Assembly (NCBI GenBank): GCA_030427825.1
Contig: JAUICO010000013.1
Coordinates: 1 to 59,094, forward strand
DNA length: 59,094 nt
Source: a bacterium
Lineage (GTDB): Bacteria > Myxococcota_A > Bradymonadia > REDH01
Direction: 5' to 3'
In this document: positions 1 to 9,802 of the stretch, in pieces
How the letters are laid out: each line of letters starts with the position of its first letter
Position numbering within the stretch: the stretch's first letter is position 1
Position numbers and translations under genes: made by a program
The notes under the pieces: model-generated
Databases searched by the model: none
What the model was told of the DNA's origin: nothing
The model's input: only the letters and a program-made list of their open reading frames with translations

Positions 1-1586
1 GTCTCAAAGGCGGACGGCGTCGACCACTCGGACCACATCAGCCCCGAGTCACGGTAGCGTACACGCCAGCAGTATGCGTGCTCAGGATCAAGCGCTGTGA
101 CTTCTTCGTCGCTCAGGTCGTCACCGGCCTGTGTGTCGACTCCGAAATACATGTTTGTGCGTTGCCTCCACCGTTCCAGCACGGGGCTCGAAAAGTCCAC
201 ACAGGACTCGGCAAGCTGCCAATGAGTGGCCTGATGCTCGTGTCCATCCGAATCGCCGAAGCTGCCGGCAGCCAGCTCGAAGCAATCCGGCGACACGGAG
301 TGCCCCCGGGGAAAGAAGGCCCTCGGTGTGTCGGGGCGAGCATTGTAGCGGGGCACGGTGATGGTGTCGGTCTCGAGATTATTGAGTGGAGTAGCGAGGT
401 CACCGCGGCTCACGCGCCGCAGACGAATCTCGGGGTTGTCACCGGCGTCGGTCTCGACGATCACGAACCCGTAGGAGTCGTCGGAGACGGTGAACTCGTC
501 GTAGTCGCGCTGCTCCTGCTCGCCCCAGTAGTCGATGGCACCGCCGGCAGACGCGACGTTTACCCAGAGGTGTCGATGGTCCTGTGACTGACCCCGAGAG
601 TATCCATGTGTGTGCCCGAAGAAGTTCACGCTCGGCTTGCCGCAGCTTGAGCTGAACGCGTCCACACGCTCAACCACCTGGCGGCTGAAATCGGACTCTC
701 CGGGAACCCACAACTCAGAGAGGTACGGGTGGTGGAGCTGTACAAAGACAAAGTCGATTACGTCGTCGTCGCAGGCCAGCGTGAGCACGTCATCCAACCA
801 ATCCAGTTGCTGCGGCAGAGGCAGCTGGGAGTCCAAACCGATGATTCGAACGTTGCTCGCGTCCATCCACCACCAGTGCTCCAGAAAACCCGGGGTGCCG
901 TTCTCCGGGAGAACGAAGTATCGCGTGAAGGACGCGGTGTTGGCCTCATGATTCCCGTACACAGGGTACATGGGAACCTTGGCGGACAACGCAGCTGCGG
1001 GTGCGAAGAAGGTCTCACGCCACTCGCTAATGTTGTTTCCGTTGTCGACCAGGTCGCCGGGGATCAGGGTCAGCGACAACGCAGAGGCGAGGTCCTCGCC
1101 AAACTGCTCGCGCACGTAGGGAATCACACCTTCGTCGATGATCTCGCCAAATATCTGCGGGTTCGAGCGATCGACCTGCATGTCGCTCATCGCCAGAATG
1201 CGCAGGCTCGCTTCGGTGCCGGCGTCAGCGGGCACGACGAAGTGCTGAATCTCTCCGGCCAACGAGCCTGTGTGCACTCGATAGTAGCAGGTCTCGCCGG
1301 CTTCCAGGTCGTCCAGAGTAACCAGGTGAAGAAAGCCTCCGTCGGCGCTGTCAAATGTGCCCGTTGTTTGGTTTCCGAGTTCATCGGTGGGACCCCAATC
1401 GACGCGGGATTCTTCGCCTTCGTCGGTCTCCCACGCGATCACGACACTCTCGGGCGTCGCAAGCTGCAGGTAGGGGCGCACCAGAAAGCTCTGGGCATAC
1501 GCGGAGCCGACACCGACAAACATGGTGCTGCACGCCACCGGCAGCGCAGCGCACAGCGCAGTGGCGAGTCGGTTCAAGTTGGTCAT
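1..1586 (-). CDS. Exported metallophosphoesterase (purple acid phosphatase-like), partial at left edge
   Basis: The frame reads from ATG at 1586 without a stop to base 1, so at least 528 residues are present and the C-terminus is missing. An AGGAGG-like site (CTGGAGGCAGC) precedes the ATG. A signal peptide ends near GSAYA|QSF. A fibronectin-like N-terminal domain (FLVRPYLQL..., residues about 32-110) is followed by a calcineurin-like phosphoesterase domain with the metal-binding blocks MSDMQ, GDLVDNG, YGNHEAN, LHHPY and GHTHGYSR. A second fibronectin-like segment (HWQLAES...YCWRVRY) comes after the catalytic domain near the edge. The order FN3 then phosphoesterase is that of purple acid phosphatases and related exported phosphohydrolases. 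It lies 59 bp downstream of the GH97 gene on the same strand and may be co-transcribed. The substrate is unknown. Confidence 0.85.
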   Translation of the reverse strand, partial: MTNLNRLATALCAALPVACSTMFVGVGSAYAQSFLVRPYLQLATPESVVIAWETDEGEESRVDWGPTDELGNQTTGTFDSADGGFLHLVTLDDLEAGETCYYRVHTGSLAGEIQHFVVPADAGTEASLRILAMSDMQVDRSNPQIFGEIIDEGVIPYVREQFGEDLASALSLTLIPGDLVDNGNNISEWRETFFAPAAALSAKVPMYPVYGNHEANTASFTRYFVLPENGTPGFLEHWWWMDASNVRIIGLDSQLPLPQQLDWLDDVLTLACDDDVIDFVFVQLHHPYLSELWVPGESDFSRQVVERVDAFSSSCGKPSVNFFGHTHGYSRGQSQDHRHLWVNVASAGGAIDYWGEQEQRDYDEFTVSDDSYGFVIVETDAGDNPEIRLRRVSRGDLATPLNNLETDTITVPRYNARPDTPRAFFPRGHSVSPDCFELAAGSFGDSDGHEHQATHWQLAESCVDFSSPVLERWRQRTNMYFGVDTQAGDDLSDEEVTALDPEHAYCWRVRYRDSGLMWSEWSTPSAFE

Positions 1587-1645
1587 GCTGCCTCCAGATG
1601 TAGTCGGGACGTCGAGGCCTTCAGCCCGCGGCGTCCTACGCGCAG

Positions 1646-3652
1646 TTATTGTTGCGACAGGATCGCTATCCAGCCGCTCGCCGCCGGGACCTCGACTCGC
1701 AGTGTGTCATCGCGGTGAACGATGCTGCTTGTACGCACCATCGATGTAGGTTCCGTGCCGCCTTCGAGGATGCTCGCCTGATACTCGCCGTCACCGAGAA
1801 ACCGGAGCGGAACCTCAATATCGATGGCGTCGCCGTTGCCGGTCAGCGCCGCGAGGTACCACGTGCTCGACCGGCGTCGCGCGAGAAGGACGTGAGATGA
1901 CGGATCTCCCGACAGCAGCAGTGTTTCGTCCCAGGCCGCCGGCACGGCGCTCATGAATTCCCGTACAAAGGGATACGCGGCGAAAACCGCGCGGTATCCC
2001 TGTTGCTCTTCGCCGTCGGCGCGACCGCCGAAGTGCGTGATTCCTGACTCAAACACGACAGCCTGGGCCAGCGACGCGATGTATGGAATGCCACCGACGG
2101 ATAGCGCCTCCTGAAACACCACCGGCGTGTAGTCCATCGAGCCGACCACATTTCTGCCGAAGGCATAGAGTACGTGTGTGTCTGCGTCCGGCGGGTTCAT
2201 ATCGAAGCGATAGAACTCGCCGCCGCGCACAGCTTCGTAGGTCATCAGGTTGGGCCAGGAGCGCTGCCAACCGCGGGGCAGTGTGCATCCGTGCACATTG
2301 ACCATCAGCTCAAAGTCAGCGGCGTCCGAGATCAGGCCGAGATACTGCTGAATGCGGTCCTGCTTGTCGCTTTCGAAAAAGTCGACCTTGATTCCGGCGA
2401 CACCCCACTGCTGAAGTCGCGCCATTTCGGCTCGACGAGTCGCCTGGTCCAGCATCCGATCACGCGGCGCTTCGGTCGAGAAGTTGTGCGCGCCACCGGA
2501 GTTGTACCAGAGGTGCACAGACACACCGAGGTCGGCAGCGTCGGAGACCAGGGTGGGGATTGCCGTCTCGTAGTCCGGCCAGAGGTTCCAGTTGGCGTCC
2601 ACCAGTAGGTGCTCCCAACCGAATTCTACCGCCGATGCCAGGTACTCACGCTGCAGGATATCGCTGACAACGTCCTGCGTCAGCCAGGACCAGGCGGCGC
2701 GTCCGGGACGTACCCAGGTCGTGTCTGAGGGCTCGGCCGGGCGGCTGAGGTCGTCCACGAGTGTGGACTCGACGATGGTCTCAAGGTCACCGGCTATCAT
2801 CACGCGCCAGGGTGTGGTCAGCGGCAGGGTCGATGTGGGGAGAGCGGCGCCGACGCCCTGACCTTCGCTCTCGTCGGGAAAACGAAGAGTGTACATGGCC
2901 TCGTCCGGGCGCGGTGAGAAGCGCGTTCCCGCGTATTGCCCGTCCAGGTCCGCCTCGGTGATAAGCACCCACGCGTTCGAATCCGGCACTTCGAACAGGG
3001 CCGGCATGGCCCAACCGCTGGACTGTGGCACGGGCGCGCCGGCTTCGACCTGCCGCCAGAGCTGTTCGTAAACGCCCATGAAGAGGACACCGGACAGGTC
3101 ATAGGGTGCCATGTACGCGCGGGCACCCTCTTCCATCTGGAAGCCGGTCAGCTCTTCTTCGATGTCTACGCTTCCCTCACCAAACACTCGATATCGGAAG
3201 GCGGCGCCATCGTCGTGCACACGGACTATCAATGCCATCTCGTCGCCGCCGCTGTTAGCCATCCGAAGGGTGAGCTCGTTGCCGGCGACGTCTCGTTGCG
3301 CGCGCTTGCCGACCAGCATCGTATAGCTCTCGTCGACCGACCTTCTGCTCGCCGAGACGTAGCTGAGTTCGAGGTCGAAGTCGGCCTGTTCCATGCGCAG
3401 CCCCAGAGGGCTCTGACCGACCAGCGGCACGTCGTCGCGAGTCATCGAGTAGACGAGGCGGCCGGCGGCGGCGTCACCGTCGCTGAGCAGCTCCACGCGC
3501 ACCTCAAGACGTCCGTCGGGCGAAAGAAGCGACCACTGTGTCGGTGCCACCGCCACCGATCCCTCGTCGCAGGCGCCTACAAGGAGCAGCGTCGTGACGA
3601 AAAGCCACCGGCAGAGGTGCAGGGCGCTCCGTTGTATTCCATCCCGCATCAT
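1646..3652 (-). CDS. Glycoside hydrolase family 97 lipoprotein (alpha-glycosidase type)
   Basis: The 668-residue product starts with a lipoprotein signal peptide (LLLVGAC, lipid Cys about residue 28). Residues about 35-300 form the GH97 N-terminal beta-sandwich. Residues about 315-575 form the (beta/alpha)8 catalytic domain, with LLVDANWNLW, GIKVDFFESDKQ (Asp424) and the NLMTYEAVRGGE block (Glu473, Glu479). A short C-terminal beta domain ends the protein. GH97 enzymes hydrolyse alpha-glucosides or alpha-galactosides. An Asp in KVDFF is the position used as nucleophile by retaining members, so a retaining alpha-galactosidase-like activity is possible, but I cannot align it reliably. Length fits the family. 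It is followed on the same strand by an exported phosphoesterase. The start is the first of two adjacent ATGs, and no strong ribosome-binding site separates them. Confidence 0.88.
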   Translation of the reverse strand: MMRDGIQRSALHLCRWLFVTTLLLVGACDEGSVAVAPTQWSLLSPDGRLEVRVELLSDGDAAAGRLVYSMTRDDVPLVGQSPLGLRMEQADFDLELSYVSASRRSVDESYTMLVGKRAQRDVAGNELTLRMANSGGDEMALIVRVHDDGAAFRYRVFGEGSVDIEEELTGFQMEEGARAYMAPYDLSGVLFMGVYEQLWRQVEAGAPVPQSSGWAMPALFEVPDSNAWVLITEADLDGQYAGTRFSPRPDEAMYTLRFPDESEGQGVGAALPTSTLPLTTPWRVMIAGDLETIVESTLVDDLSRPAEPSDTTWVRPGRAAWSWLTQDVVSDILQREYLASAVEFGWEHLLVDANWNLWPDYETAIPTLVSDAADLGVSVHLWYNSGGAHNFSTEAPRDRMLDQATRRAEMARLQQWGVAGIKVDFFESDKQDRIQQYLGLISDAADFELMVNVHGCTLPRGWQRSWPNLMTYEAVRGGEFYRFDMNPPDADTHVLYAFGRNVVGSMDYTPVVFQEALSVGGIPYIASLAQAVVFESGITHFGGRADGEEQQGYRAVFAAYPFVREFMSAVPAAWDETLLLSGDPSSHVLLARRRSSTWYLAALTGNGDAIDIEVPLRFLGDGEYQASILEGGTEPTSMVRTSSIVHRDDTLRVEVPAASGWIAILSQQ

Positions 3653-3959
3653 TCAGCAGCCCCGGGCAGTTGAGCTCGTGTCAGAGCTTACGCTTACATG
3701 GCATTTGGCCGACAATGTCGACACTGTCGCCGGACATGGCGCCGGTTTCGTCGTGCGGCCTCGAGGTCGTGTCGACCTCTCAAATGCGCGGCCCGGCCGA
3801 CGAATCGGTGCCGGAGTGCGAGCGTATCCTCGCGGCACGCGCGCCTTTTTTTTCTGAACGGGAAATGCAACCCTGCGAAGCGACGGTCATGCTCGGCAGC
3901 GGTGCATGGCGGTGGACGCCGGTTCGTAGAGCACTACGCGCGGCATTTCGGGGGCGACG
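3653..3959. other. Divergent intergenic region
   Basis: These 307 bases separate the GH97 gene (minus) from the large Cys-rich lipoprotein gene (plus) and must hold both promoters. I see one run of eight T (3846-3853) but no convincing -35/-10 pair, operator or RNA gene. Short open frames here overlap each other in several frames and have no recognisable product. Confidence 0.5.
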
Positions 3960-6900
3960 ATGTCAAAGTCGATGAACACATGTCTGTATCTGTCCTGCGC
4001 CATTGCGTTCGCGGTGCTTTCCGCGTGCGGCGGCAACTCCGACAGCACAGGGGGCGGCGATACGGGCATCGATAGCAGCGAAGATATCGCCTCGGACGCT
4101 GATCTTCCGCCGGATGAAACCCGCTTGGACGATCAGCTCCCCTGCGAGGTCGGAACTGCTCTGAGCTGCGACTGTGAAGAAGGCGACGACTTCGACGAAG
4201 CGTATCAGGTGTGCAGCGACGACGGCCTAAGCTGGGGGGACTGCGACTGTAACCGCCCCGAGAATGCCGAGCCCGTACTTCTGCCCGATGTCACCGACAT
4301 CGACATGCGAGGCAGCACCACTCTTGAGATTGGCGACACCTCGGTGCGTGTTCCTGCGGACGGAAACGACAACTTCGCCGCCCTCACCTCGGGCGAGCAG
4401 CTCGTCGTTCGCTCCGATGACGGCGGCATCATCGGATACGTTATCAGCGTCACTGAGAGTGAAGGGTTCATCGAGGTTCAGCTCGACACGGAGTCCGTCG
4501 TTCTCACTGAGTTCTTCTCCGTGTTTGAGATGTCCGCAAGCGGGCAGATCGATGTCGATGAAGGGCCGCCGGAGCAGCCGCCGGGGTCGCAGATCATCGC
4601 ATTGCCGGCGACCACTGCGCTGACCGTGTTCGGCGGTTTCAACATCTCGGAAATCAGCATGAGCTTTGACCCTGAGTTCGACGTCGACGTGAGCATCAAC
4701 ACCTGCTGGACCGGCTGTAGCGAGGTCTGCATGAGCTGGACGAAGCGCTGGTACACCCCCTGGGAGTGGTTCGAAGAGTGTGACGAATGGGAGACCGTCT
4801 GCCCCATCCCGTACCCCTGTTTGCGGGAGTTTGAGATGACGACCAAAGGGAGCATCGCTGCCGGCGCCACCCTCGGCGCCTTCATCAGCGTGGGCGCAAC
4901 AGCCGGCGTAGACGAGAACATCCTTCCGACGATTTCATTTCCTCTGGATCCGATCGCCGGACTCGGTGCGTCCATCGATATCGAGTTCCCACTCTACGCG
5001 GAGATCGGCGGCGCGTTGACCCTGAGCGGAAGCTACCGCCTCGACCTCGCCGGGAGCTACGACGCCGGAATCCGCTACACCCCCGGCAATGACTGGACGA
5101 CGAGCAGCGACAGCAGCTTCACGATGACGCCGGGAGAGTTCAACTGGGACCTCAGCGCGCAGTCCTGGATCGAAGTCGGGTTTCGCCCGACGCTGAGCCT
5201 GAAGATCGCACGTTCTGTGGGTCCCTACATGGACGTGGGCCCCTACATTCGCGGCCAGACGACGACGAGCCTGCTCAACGAAGGTGCGACGGTGGTCGAT
5301 GTACTCGCCGGGGCCCGTCTGCGCGCCGGCGGCAAAGTCGACATCTTCGACGTCATCGAGCTGGTAGATATCAACTTCACCCTCTGGGAATGGTTCGCCA
5401 GGTTGTGGACCAGCGAGCCCGAGTGCGACGAAGTCGGTGACTTCAGCTGTGCCAGTGCAACCGAGTACCAGGTGTGTGAGAACGACTTCGCGACACACGG
5501 CGACTGGGTGAACCACTGGAGCAACACACCCATTCGCTGCGCGTCGAACCCGAACGTCATCGCTTCGTGTAACGAGGAAGTCGGCGTGACTACAGACAGT
5601 CCGGCGTGCTCGGCGTGTGGAGACAACGTCGTTGACCCGAATGAAGTCTGCGACGGGACCTTCCCGCTGACCTGCCTTGTGGGCAACGCCGGCAGCCCGG
5701 AGGATTGCTACTTCGGCTTCGTTGAATGTGCGGCGGATTGTCAGAGCGTCGCGGACTGTGTGGTTCGCGGAAACCCCAGCTGCGGCGACGGTCTCGTTGA
5801 AGGCTGCGAGGAGTGCGAGCCGGGCGACTCGGAAAGCTGTTGGAACGGAAACTACGCCGGCACCCTCGCCTGCACATCTGAGTGCACCTTCCCCACTACC
5901 TGCGATATCGGCAGCCAGGGCTGCGGCAACGGAATTCGCGAAGGCACCGAGATTTGTGATGGCGACGATGAACGCGGCTTCTGTGGGCTGGGCCTCTATG
6001 ACGGAACCATGGCGTGCGATGCCGACTGCACCGGCTGGACTTTCGCCAACGGCAACACCTGCGACATCGGCAATCAGGCCTGTGGCAACGGCACGGTCGA
6101 GGGGCGCGAGACCTGCGACGACGGCGACACAGACAACTGCACAACGACGTGCAATTCGGAGTGCACAGGCCCGGCAGACCCGCCGGTATGCGGGAACTTC
6201 ATCGTCGAGTGCGACGAAGAGTGTGACGACGGACCCAATGGGCAGTTCAACTGCAACAACGCAGAGTGCACCCTCTCAGAGTGCGGCGACGGCATTCTGA
6301 ATACGCGAACCGGCGAGGAGTGCGACGACGGCGATGCAAATTCGGATACAGAACCAAACGCATGCCGCAGCGATTGTTCGCTGCCGAGCTGTGGAGACGG
6401 CGTCGTCGATGGCAACGAGCTGTGCGACGGCGGCAGCGACGCGTCGGGCAACTCCTGTGAAGAGGGCTGCCAGGGCTTTGAGGTGTGTGGTGACGGACGG
6501 GTGGATCCCGGTGAGGTGTGCGATGACGGTAACACCAGCGATTGTACCGGCGACTGCTCCGCAGATTGTAGCGAGTTCACCGGCCCGAGCTGCGGTAACG
6601 GCGTCATCGACTGTGGCGAAGTCTGCGAAAACAGTGACGAATCGGATCTCACCACCGACACGGGGTGCAGTGCGGCGACGCCGAACTGTCAGCCGGAGTG
6701 TGGTGCCTGCTCCGCGTTTGTGTGTGGCGATGGAGTCGTGGATCCCGGAGAAGCCTGTGACGGCTATTACGTGTGCAATGGTCCCGGAATCACCGAGACC
6801 TGCACAGGGCCGAACGACCTCACCAACTGTGACGCCGGTGTTACGGAGTGTGTCATCGCGACCGGCCTTTGCACCGACGAGTCAGGCTTCTGTACCCTGG

Positions 6901-7271
6901 CAAACGAAGACACCGCCTGTCCCGCCGGAGAGAGCTGTATGGCGACGCCTCTGGCGGGAGTCTGTAACAGCACCTGCACCGGATTTGGCGTGTGCGGTGA
7001 CGGCATCGTCGACACCGATCTCTCTGAAGAGTGCGACGACGGGAATGGAAACTCGGATGTTGCGGCCGATGCATGTCGAAGCAACTGTCGCAACCCGACC
7101 TGCGGTGATGGCGTCGTCGATGGCGGCGAGGAATGCGACGACGGTGGCGTATGCTCTTTCGGCACGCCGGCCGCCTGCACCACCTTCGACCTCAGCGCCT
7201 GCGACAACGAGTTCATGTTCTGCAACACCCGGAGCGGCGACGGGTGCAGCAGTTTCTGCGTCAACGAGTAG
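3960..7271 (+). CDS. Giant Cys-rich lipoprotein with about 12 myxobacterial disulfide repeats
   Basis: The 1103-residue product begins with a lipoprotein signal (AVLSAC, lipid Cys near residue 23) and an acidic linker. Residues about 90-480 look like an exported beta-rich domain. It contains a Trp- and Cys-rich patch (WYTPWEWFEECDEWE, around residue 265) and long alternating strands. From about residue 550 to the end there are roughly twelve repeats of the type CGDGVVDxGEECDDGN (DUF4215 / Myxo_disulf_rpt style), ending in SSFCVNE. Such repeats are common in surface proteins of Myxococcota and presumably form a disulfide-stapled stalk. The function is unknown; adhesion or surface display is inference. 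The start is supported by GGGGGCGACG just before the ATG. No partner gene is evident: the upstream gene is divergent and the downstream gene convergent. Confidence 0.85.
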   Translation: MSKSMNTCLYLSCAIAFAVLSACGGNSDSTGGGDTGIDSSEDIASDADLPPDETRLDDQLPCEVGTALSCDCEEGDDFDEAYQVCSDDGLSWGDCDCNRPENAEPVLLPDVTDIDMRGSTTLEIGDTSVRVPADGNDNFAALTSGEQLVVRSDDGGIIGYVISVTESEGFIEVQLDTESVVLTEFFSVFEMSASGQIDVDEGPPEQPPGSQIIALPATTALTVFGGFNISEISMSFDPEFDVDVSINTCWTGCSEVCMSWTKRWYTPWEWFEECDEWETVCPIPYPCLREFEMTTKGSIAAGATLGAFISVGATAGVDENILPTISFPLDPIAGLGASIDIEFPLYAEIGGALTLSGSYRLDLAGSYDAGIRYTPGNDWTTSSDSSFTMTPGEFNWDLSAQSWIEVGFRPTLSLKIARSVGPYMDVGPYIRGQTTTSLLNEGATVVDVLAGARLRAGGKVDIFDVIELVDINFTLWEWFARLWTSEPECDEVGDFSCASATEYQVCENDFATHGDWVNHWSNTPIRCASNPNVIASCNEEVGVTTDSPACSACGDNVVDPNEVCDGTFPLTCLVGNAGSPEDCYFGFVECAADCQSVADCVVRGNPSCGDGLVEGCEECEPGDSESCWNGNYAGTLACTSECTFPTTCDIGSQGCGNGIREGTEICDGDDERGFCGLGLYDGTMACDADCTGWTFANGNTCDIGNQACGNGTVEGRETCDDGDTDNCTTTCNSECTGPADPPVCGNFIVECDEECDDGPNGQFNCNNAECTLSECGDGILNTRTGEECDDGDANSDTEPNACRSDCSLPSCGDGVVDGNELCDGGSDASGNSCEEGCQGFEVCGDGRVDPGEVCDDGNTSDCTGDCSADCSEFTGPSCGNGVIDCGEVCENSDESDLTTDTGCSAATPNCQPECGACSAFVCGDGVVDPGEACDGYYVCNGPGITETCTGPNDLTNCDAGVTECVIATGLCTDESGFCTLANEDTACPAGESCMATPLAGVCNSTCTGFGVCGDGIVDTDLSEECDDGNGNSDVAADACRSNCRNPTCGDGVVDGGEECDDGGVCSFGTPAACTTFDLSACDNEFMFCNTRSGDGCSSFCVNE

Positions 7272-7318
7272 CCCCGCTGTTGTTGGGATGGGGGTGACTT
7301 CGATGACGCACCGGCGCC

Positions 7319-7966
7319 CTACTCCCTGCGGCGATACCCGATGATGAGGCCCGCGCTTCCTGCAGCGGCCGCGAGGAGCGTGATGGGCGGCATCGAGCCA
7401 TGCCAATCCGACGTTGCCGGCCAACGCTCAGCGCCCCAGAAGCAGACGTGAAGAAATGACAGGGCGACGACACCGCGGCGCACAATCCCTACGTGACGGT
7501 GCGTGGGCTTCCACTTCTGCCAGAACAACGCTGAGGCGCCGAGCGCGCCTACGGCGAGTGCCAGCACCGCCGTAGGCCGCAGCGAACCATCACCGACGTG
7601 TAGCGACGGGATTCGATCCATCGCGAGCAGGACGAGTGACATGCCGATGTGCACGGGAACCAGGCGCGTCCCCACAACTCCCATCGCCCGTGCCGCTTCG
7701 ACGCGCCCAAGCCGCGAAAGAATGAGACTCAGCGCGAAGAGCAGTACGGCGGCAAAGCTCGTTGCCTTGTTTGCGATAAAGAGGGGAATCTCCGACGCCG
7801 ACACCGGACCGAAATAAACATATCGGACAATGGCGTACGCAAACGCACACACCCAAACCACACAGGACCAAACAAGCAGGCGACCATGAATCCCCTGCGA
7901 GCCACCCTGAGGCGGACTGTTGCGGCTGTCCGCGTTGCTGCTCACCGAACCGGCAGATTGAGACAC
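7319..7966 (-). CDS. Polytopic membrane protein, possibly ferric-reductase-like
   Basis: The 215-residue product has a polar N-terminus followed by about five or six hydrophobic helices. Histidines lie at helix ends (LVPVHIGMSL, HRHVGIVRRGVVALSFLH), an arrangement reminiscent of ferric-reductase-like transmembrane domains that bind haem, but the resemblance is weak and I do not assign a family firmly. The likely start is GTG at 7966, seven bases after the stop of the amidase gene, so the two genes probably form one transcript. No better start is visible because further upstream the frame runs into the amidase. Confidence 0.65.
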   Translation of the reverse strand: MSQSAGSVSSNADSRNSPPQGGSQGIHGRLLVWSCVVWVCAFAYAIVRYVYFGPVSASEIPLFIANKATSFAAVLLFALSLILSRLGRVEAARAMGVVGTRLVPVHIGMSLVLLAMDRIPSLHVGDGSLRPTAVLALAVGALGASALFWQKWKPTHRHVGIVRRGVVALSFLHVCFWGAERWPATSDWHGSMPPITLLAAAAGSAGLIIGYRRRE

Positions 7967-7973
7967 ACGAGGC

Positions 7974-9620
7974 TCAGTTCAGTATGTCGATGTACGTACC
8001 GGGTCGCGGGACCGCATGATGCAGACCCAGGCGCTCACAATGGGCCATTGCCGCGATCACGCTCGCCTCATCCCAGGCGTCTCCGACAAGCTGCAGCCCC
8101 ACCGGGAGCCCGTCGACGGTTCCGACCGGCACGGTACCGGCCGGGAGTCCGGTCAGGTTGCCCAGAAAATTGAAACGGGTCATTGCCGCGGTCGCCACCG
8201 GGTTCAGGACCGGCATTCGGTCCTCAGAGAGGGCGTATGGCGGCGCGACGGTGCCCGTCGTGGGCAAAACAAGCAGATCGATGTCACCGAAGAGCTCGGC
8301 CACCTTATCGCGGAGGTGCGCGCGGGCTCTCGCCGCCTGCAGGTACTCCTGGGCGGGAATCAGACCCATCAGTCTGAGGATGATCGCCAGCTCGGCGCCG
8401 AACTCCGCTTCATGCTTTGCGAAGTCATCGCGAAGATTGGCCGCGGACTCGCTCGCGATGCTTACGACGCCGATGCCATTGATCAACGAGCCGAACGGCA
8501 GGCTGACATCGACAAGCTCTGCGCCTTCATCTGCAAGCGCCTTGACCGCCCGCAGTGTGACGCCGGCGACGGCGCTATCGGCGTCCTCGAATTCACTATG
8601 GCAGATGCCAATGCGAGCGCCTCGCACTCCGCGGCCGAGTGCCTTCACCCACGGCGCAGACTTGTGCCTGTCGGGCGCCCATCGCGTGATCGGGTCGTCG
8701 GGGTCGACGCCTGCGGTGGCCGCGAGCTGCTCCACACAGTCGGCGACACTCTGTCCGATCGGTCCGATGTGCGCCACGGTGCTCGCCCCCCATGCGTCAC
8801 CGGTTCTTCCGATTCGCAGGTAGGTCGGCTTCAGTCCAAACACCCCGTTGAGCGATGCCGGGATTCGAATCGAGCCACCGCCGTCGGTGCCTACGGCTGA
8901 AGCGCATAGACCCAGCGCTGTCGCGACTCCCGAGCCTGTGGATGAACCGCCTGGCGCGTGTCCGTCGCTGTGCACATTGCGTGGTCCCGAGAAGTGCTCG
9001 AGAACGCCGCAGGGGTTCAGGCCTGATTCCGTTGCGTGTGTCTTTCCGATCACGACCGCGCCGGCGGCCTCGAGCTGACGGACGACCCAGGCGTCCTCGT
9101 TCATACGCTCAGTGCGGAACGAGGCGCCTCCGTGGGTCGCAAGCCCGCGCATGTGAAACTCATCTTTGACGGGGACGACCAGACCATCGAGCGCGCCGAG
9201 GGTCTCGCCGGCTCTCCACCGCGCTTCCGAAGCCTTTGCAGCTTTCATCGCGCGGGCCTCATCAACAGCGATGAAAGGGCTGCGGAGACCGAGCTTGTTG
9301 TGGGCTGCGAACACGTTCTTGACGACGTCCACCGGCGATACGCCGTCGGCGTACGCGGCGCGTAGGGTGGCGCCCGTGCTGCGCCCCGCTTCAGACACCG
9401 GAGCTTCCAGGCGTTCGTCCTTCCAGTTGTGTGTAGCCCGGCCGATGCGCGGGATCGGCGCCGGGTCCAACCGAGCGAGCTTTTCTGCAGGAAGCTTCCG
9501 CAGCTGCGGGATATGAAAGTCTGCGGAGAGGACCGTCCAGGCCGCTCGCAGAGCCGCCCTGTTCGAGAGCGCGGCGCGTATCGCGCGTACCTTTCTGCCC
9601 GTGAGGCGTAGCTGTGGCAT
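7974..9620 (-). CDS. Amidase-signature family hydrolase
   Basis: The 548-residue product is an amidase-signature serine hydrolase. It shows the full Ser-cisSer-Lys triad: Lys in VVPVKDEFH, cis-Ser in the glycine/serine motif PGGSSTGSGVA, and the nucleophilic Ser in TDGGGSIRIPAS. An N-terminal extension of about 110 residues before the domain resembles that of fatty-acid amide hydrolase-like enzymes. These enzymes hydrolyse carboxamide bonds, and the substrate cannot be told from sequence. A GATC/GatA role is unlikely because there is no gatB or gatC nearby. The start is well supported (TAGGAGTTCTTC before ATG at 9620). The gene is followed after seven bases by a membrane protein gene on the same strand. 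Confidence 0.9.
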   Translation of the reverse strand: MPQLRLTGRKVRAIRAALSNRAALRAAWTVLSADFHIPQLRKLPAEKLARLDPAPIPRIGRATHNWKDERLEAPVSEAGRSTGATLRAAYADGVSPVDVVKNVFAAHNKLGLRSPFIAVDEARAMKAAKASEARWRAGETLGALDGLVVPVKDEFHMRGLATHGGASFRTERMNEDAWVVRQLEAAGAVVIGKTHATESGLNPCGVLEHFSGPRNVHSDGHAPGGSSTGSGVATALGLCASAVGTDGGGSIRIPASLNGVFGLKPTYLRIGRTGDAWGASTVAHIGPIGQSVADCVEQLAATAGVDPDDPITRWAPDRHKSAPWVKALGRGVRGARIGICHSEFEDADSAVAGVTLRAVKALADEGAELVDVSLPFGSLINGIGVVSIASESAANLRDDFAKHEAEFGAELAIILRLMGLIPAQEYLQAARARAHLRDKVAELFGDIDLLVLPTTGTVAPPYALSEDRMPVLNPVATAAMTRFNFLGNLTGLPAGTVPVGTVDGLPVGLQLVGDAWDEASVIAAMAHCERLGLHHAVPRPGTYIDILN

Positions 9621-9802
9621 GAAGAACTCCTATTTCATCGCGTGGACCACCTGCACGATTCCGGGCGGTCTCTACGGCGTGACGAGTCGTATAGCCCATC
9701 CTCGCTCCATCTGCCGGCGCCGTGGGATGGCCGGTGACGGCGGGGTCGACCGAAGCGGATCCAGTGGCTACCTTGTGGCGACTCCCCATCTACGGAGCAC
9801 CC

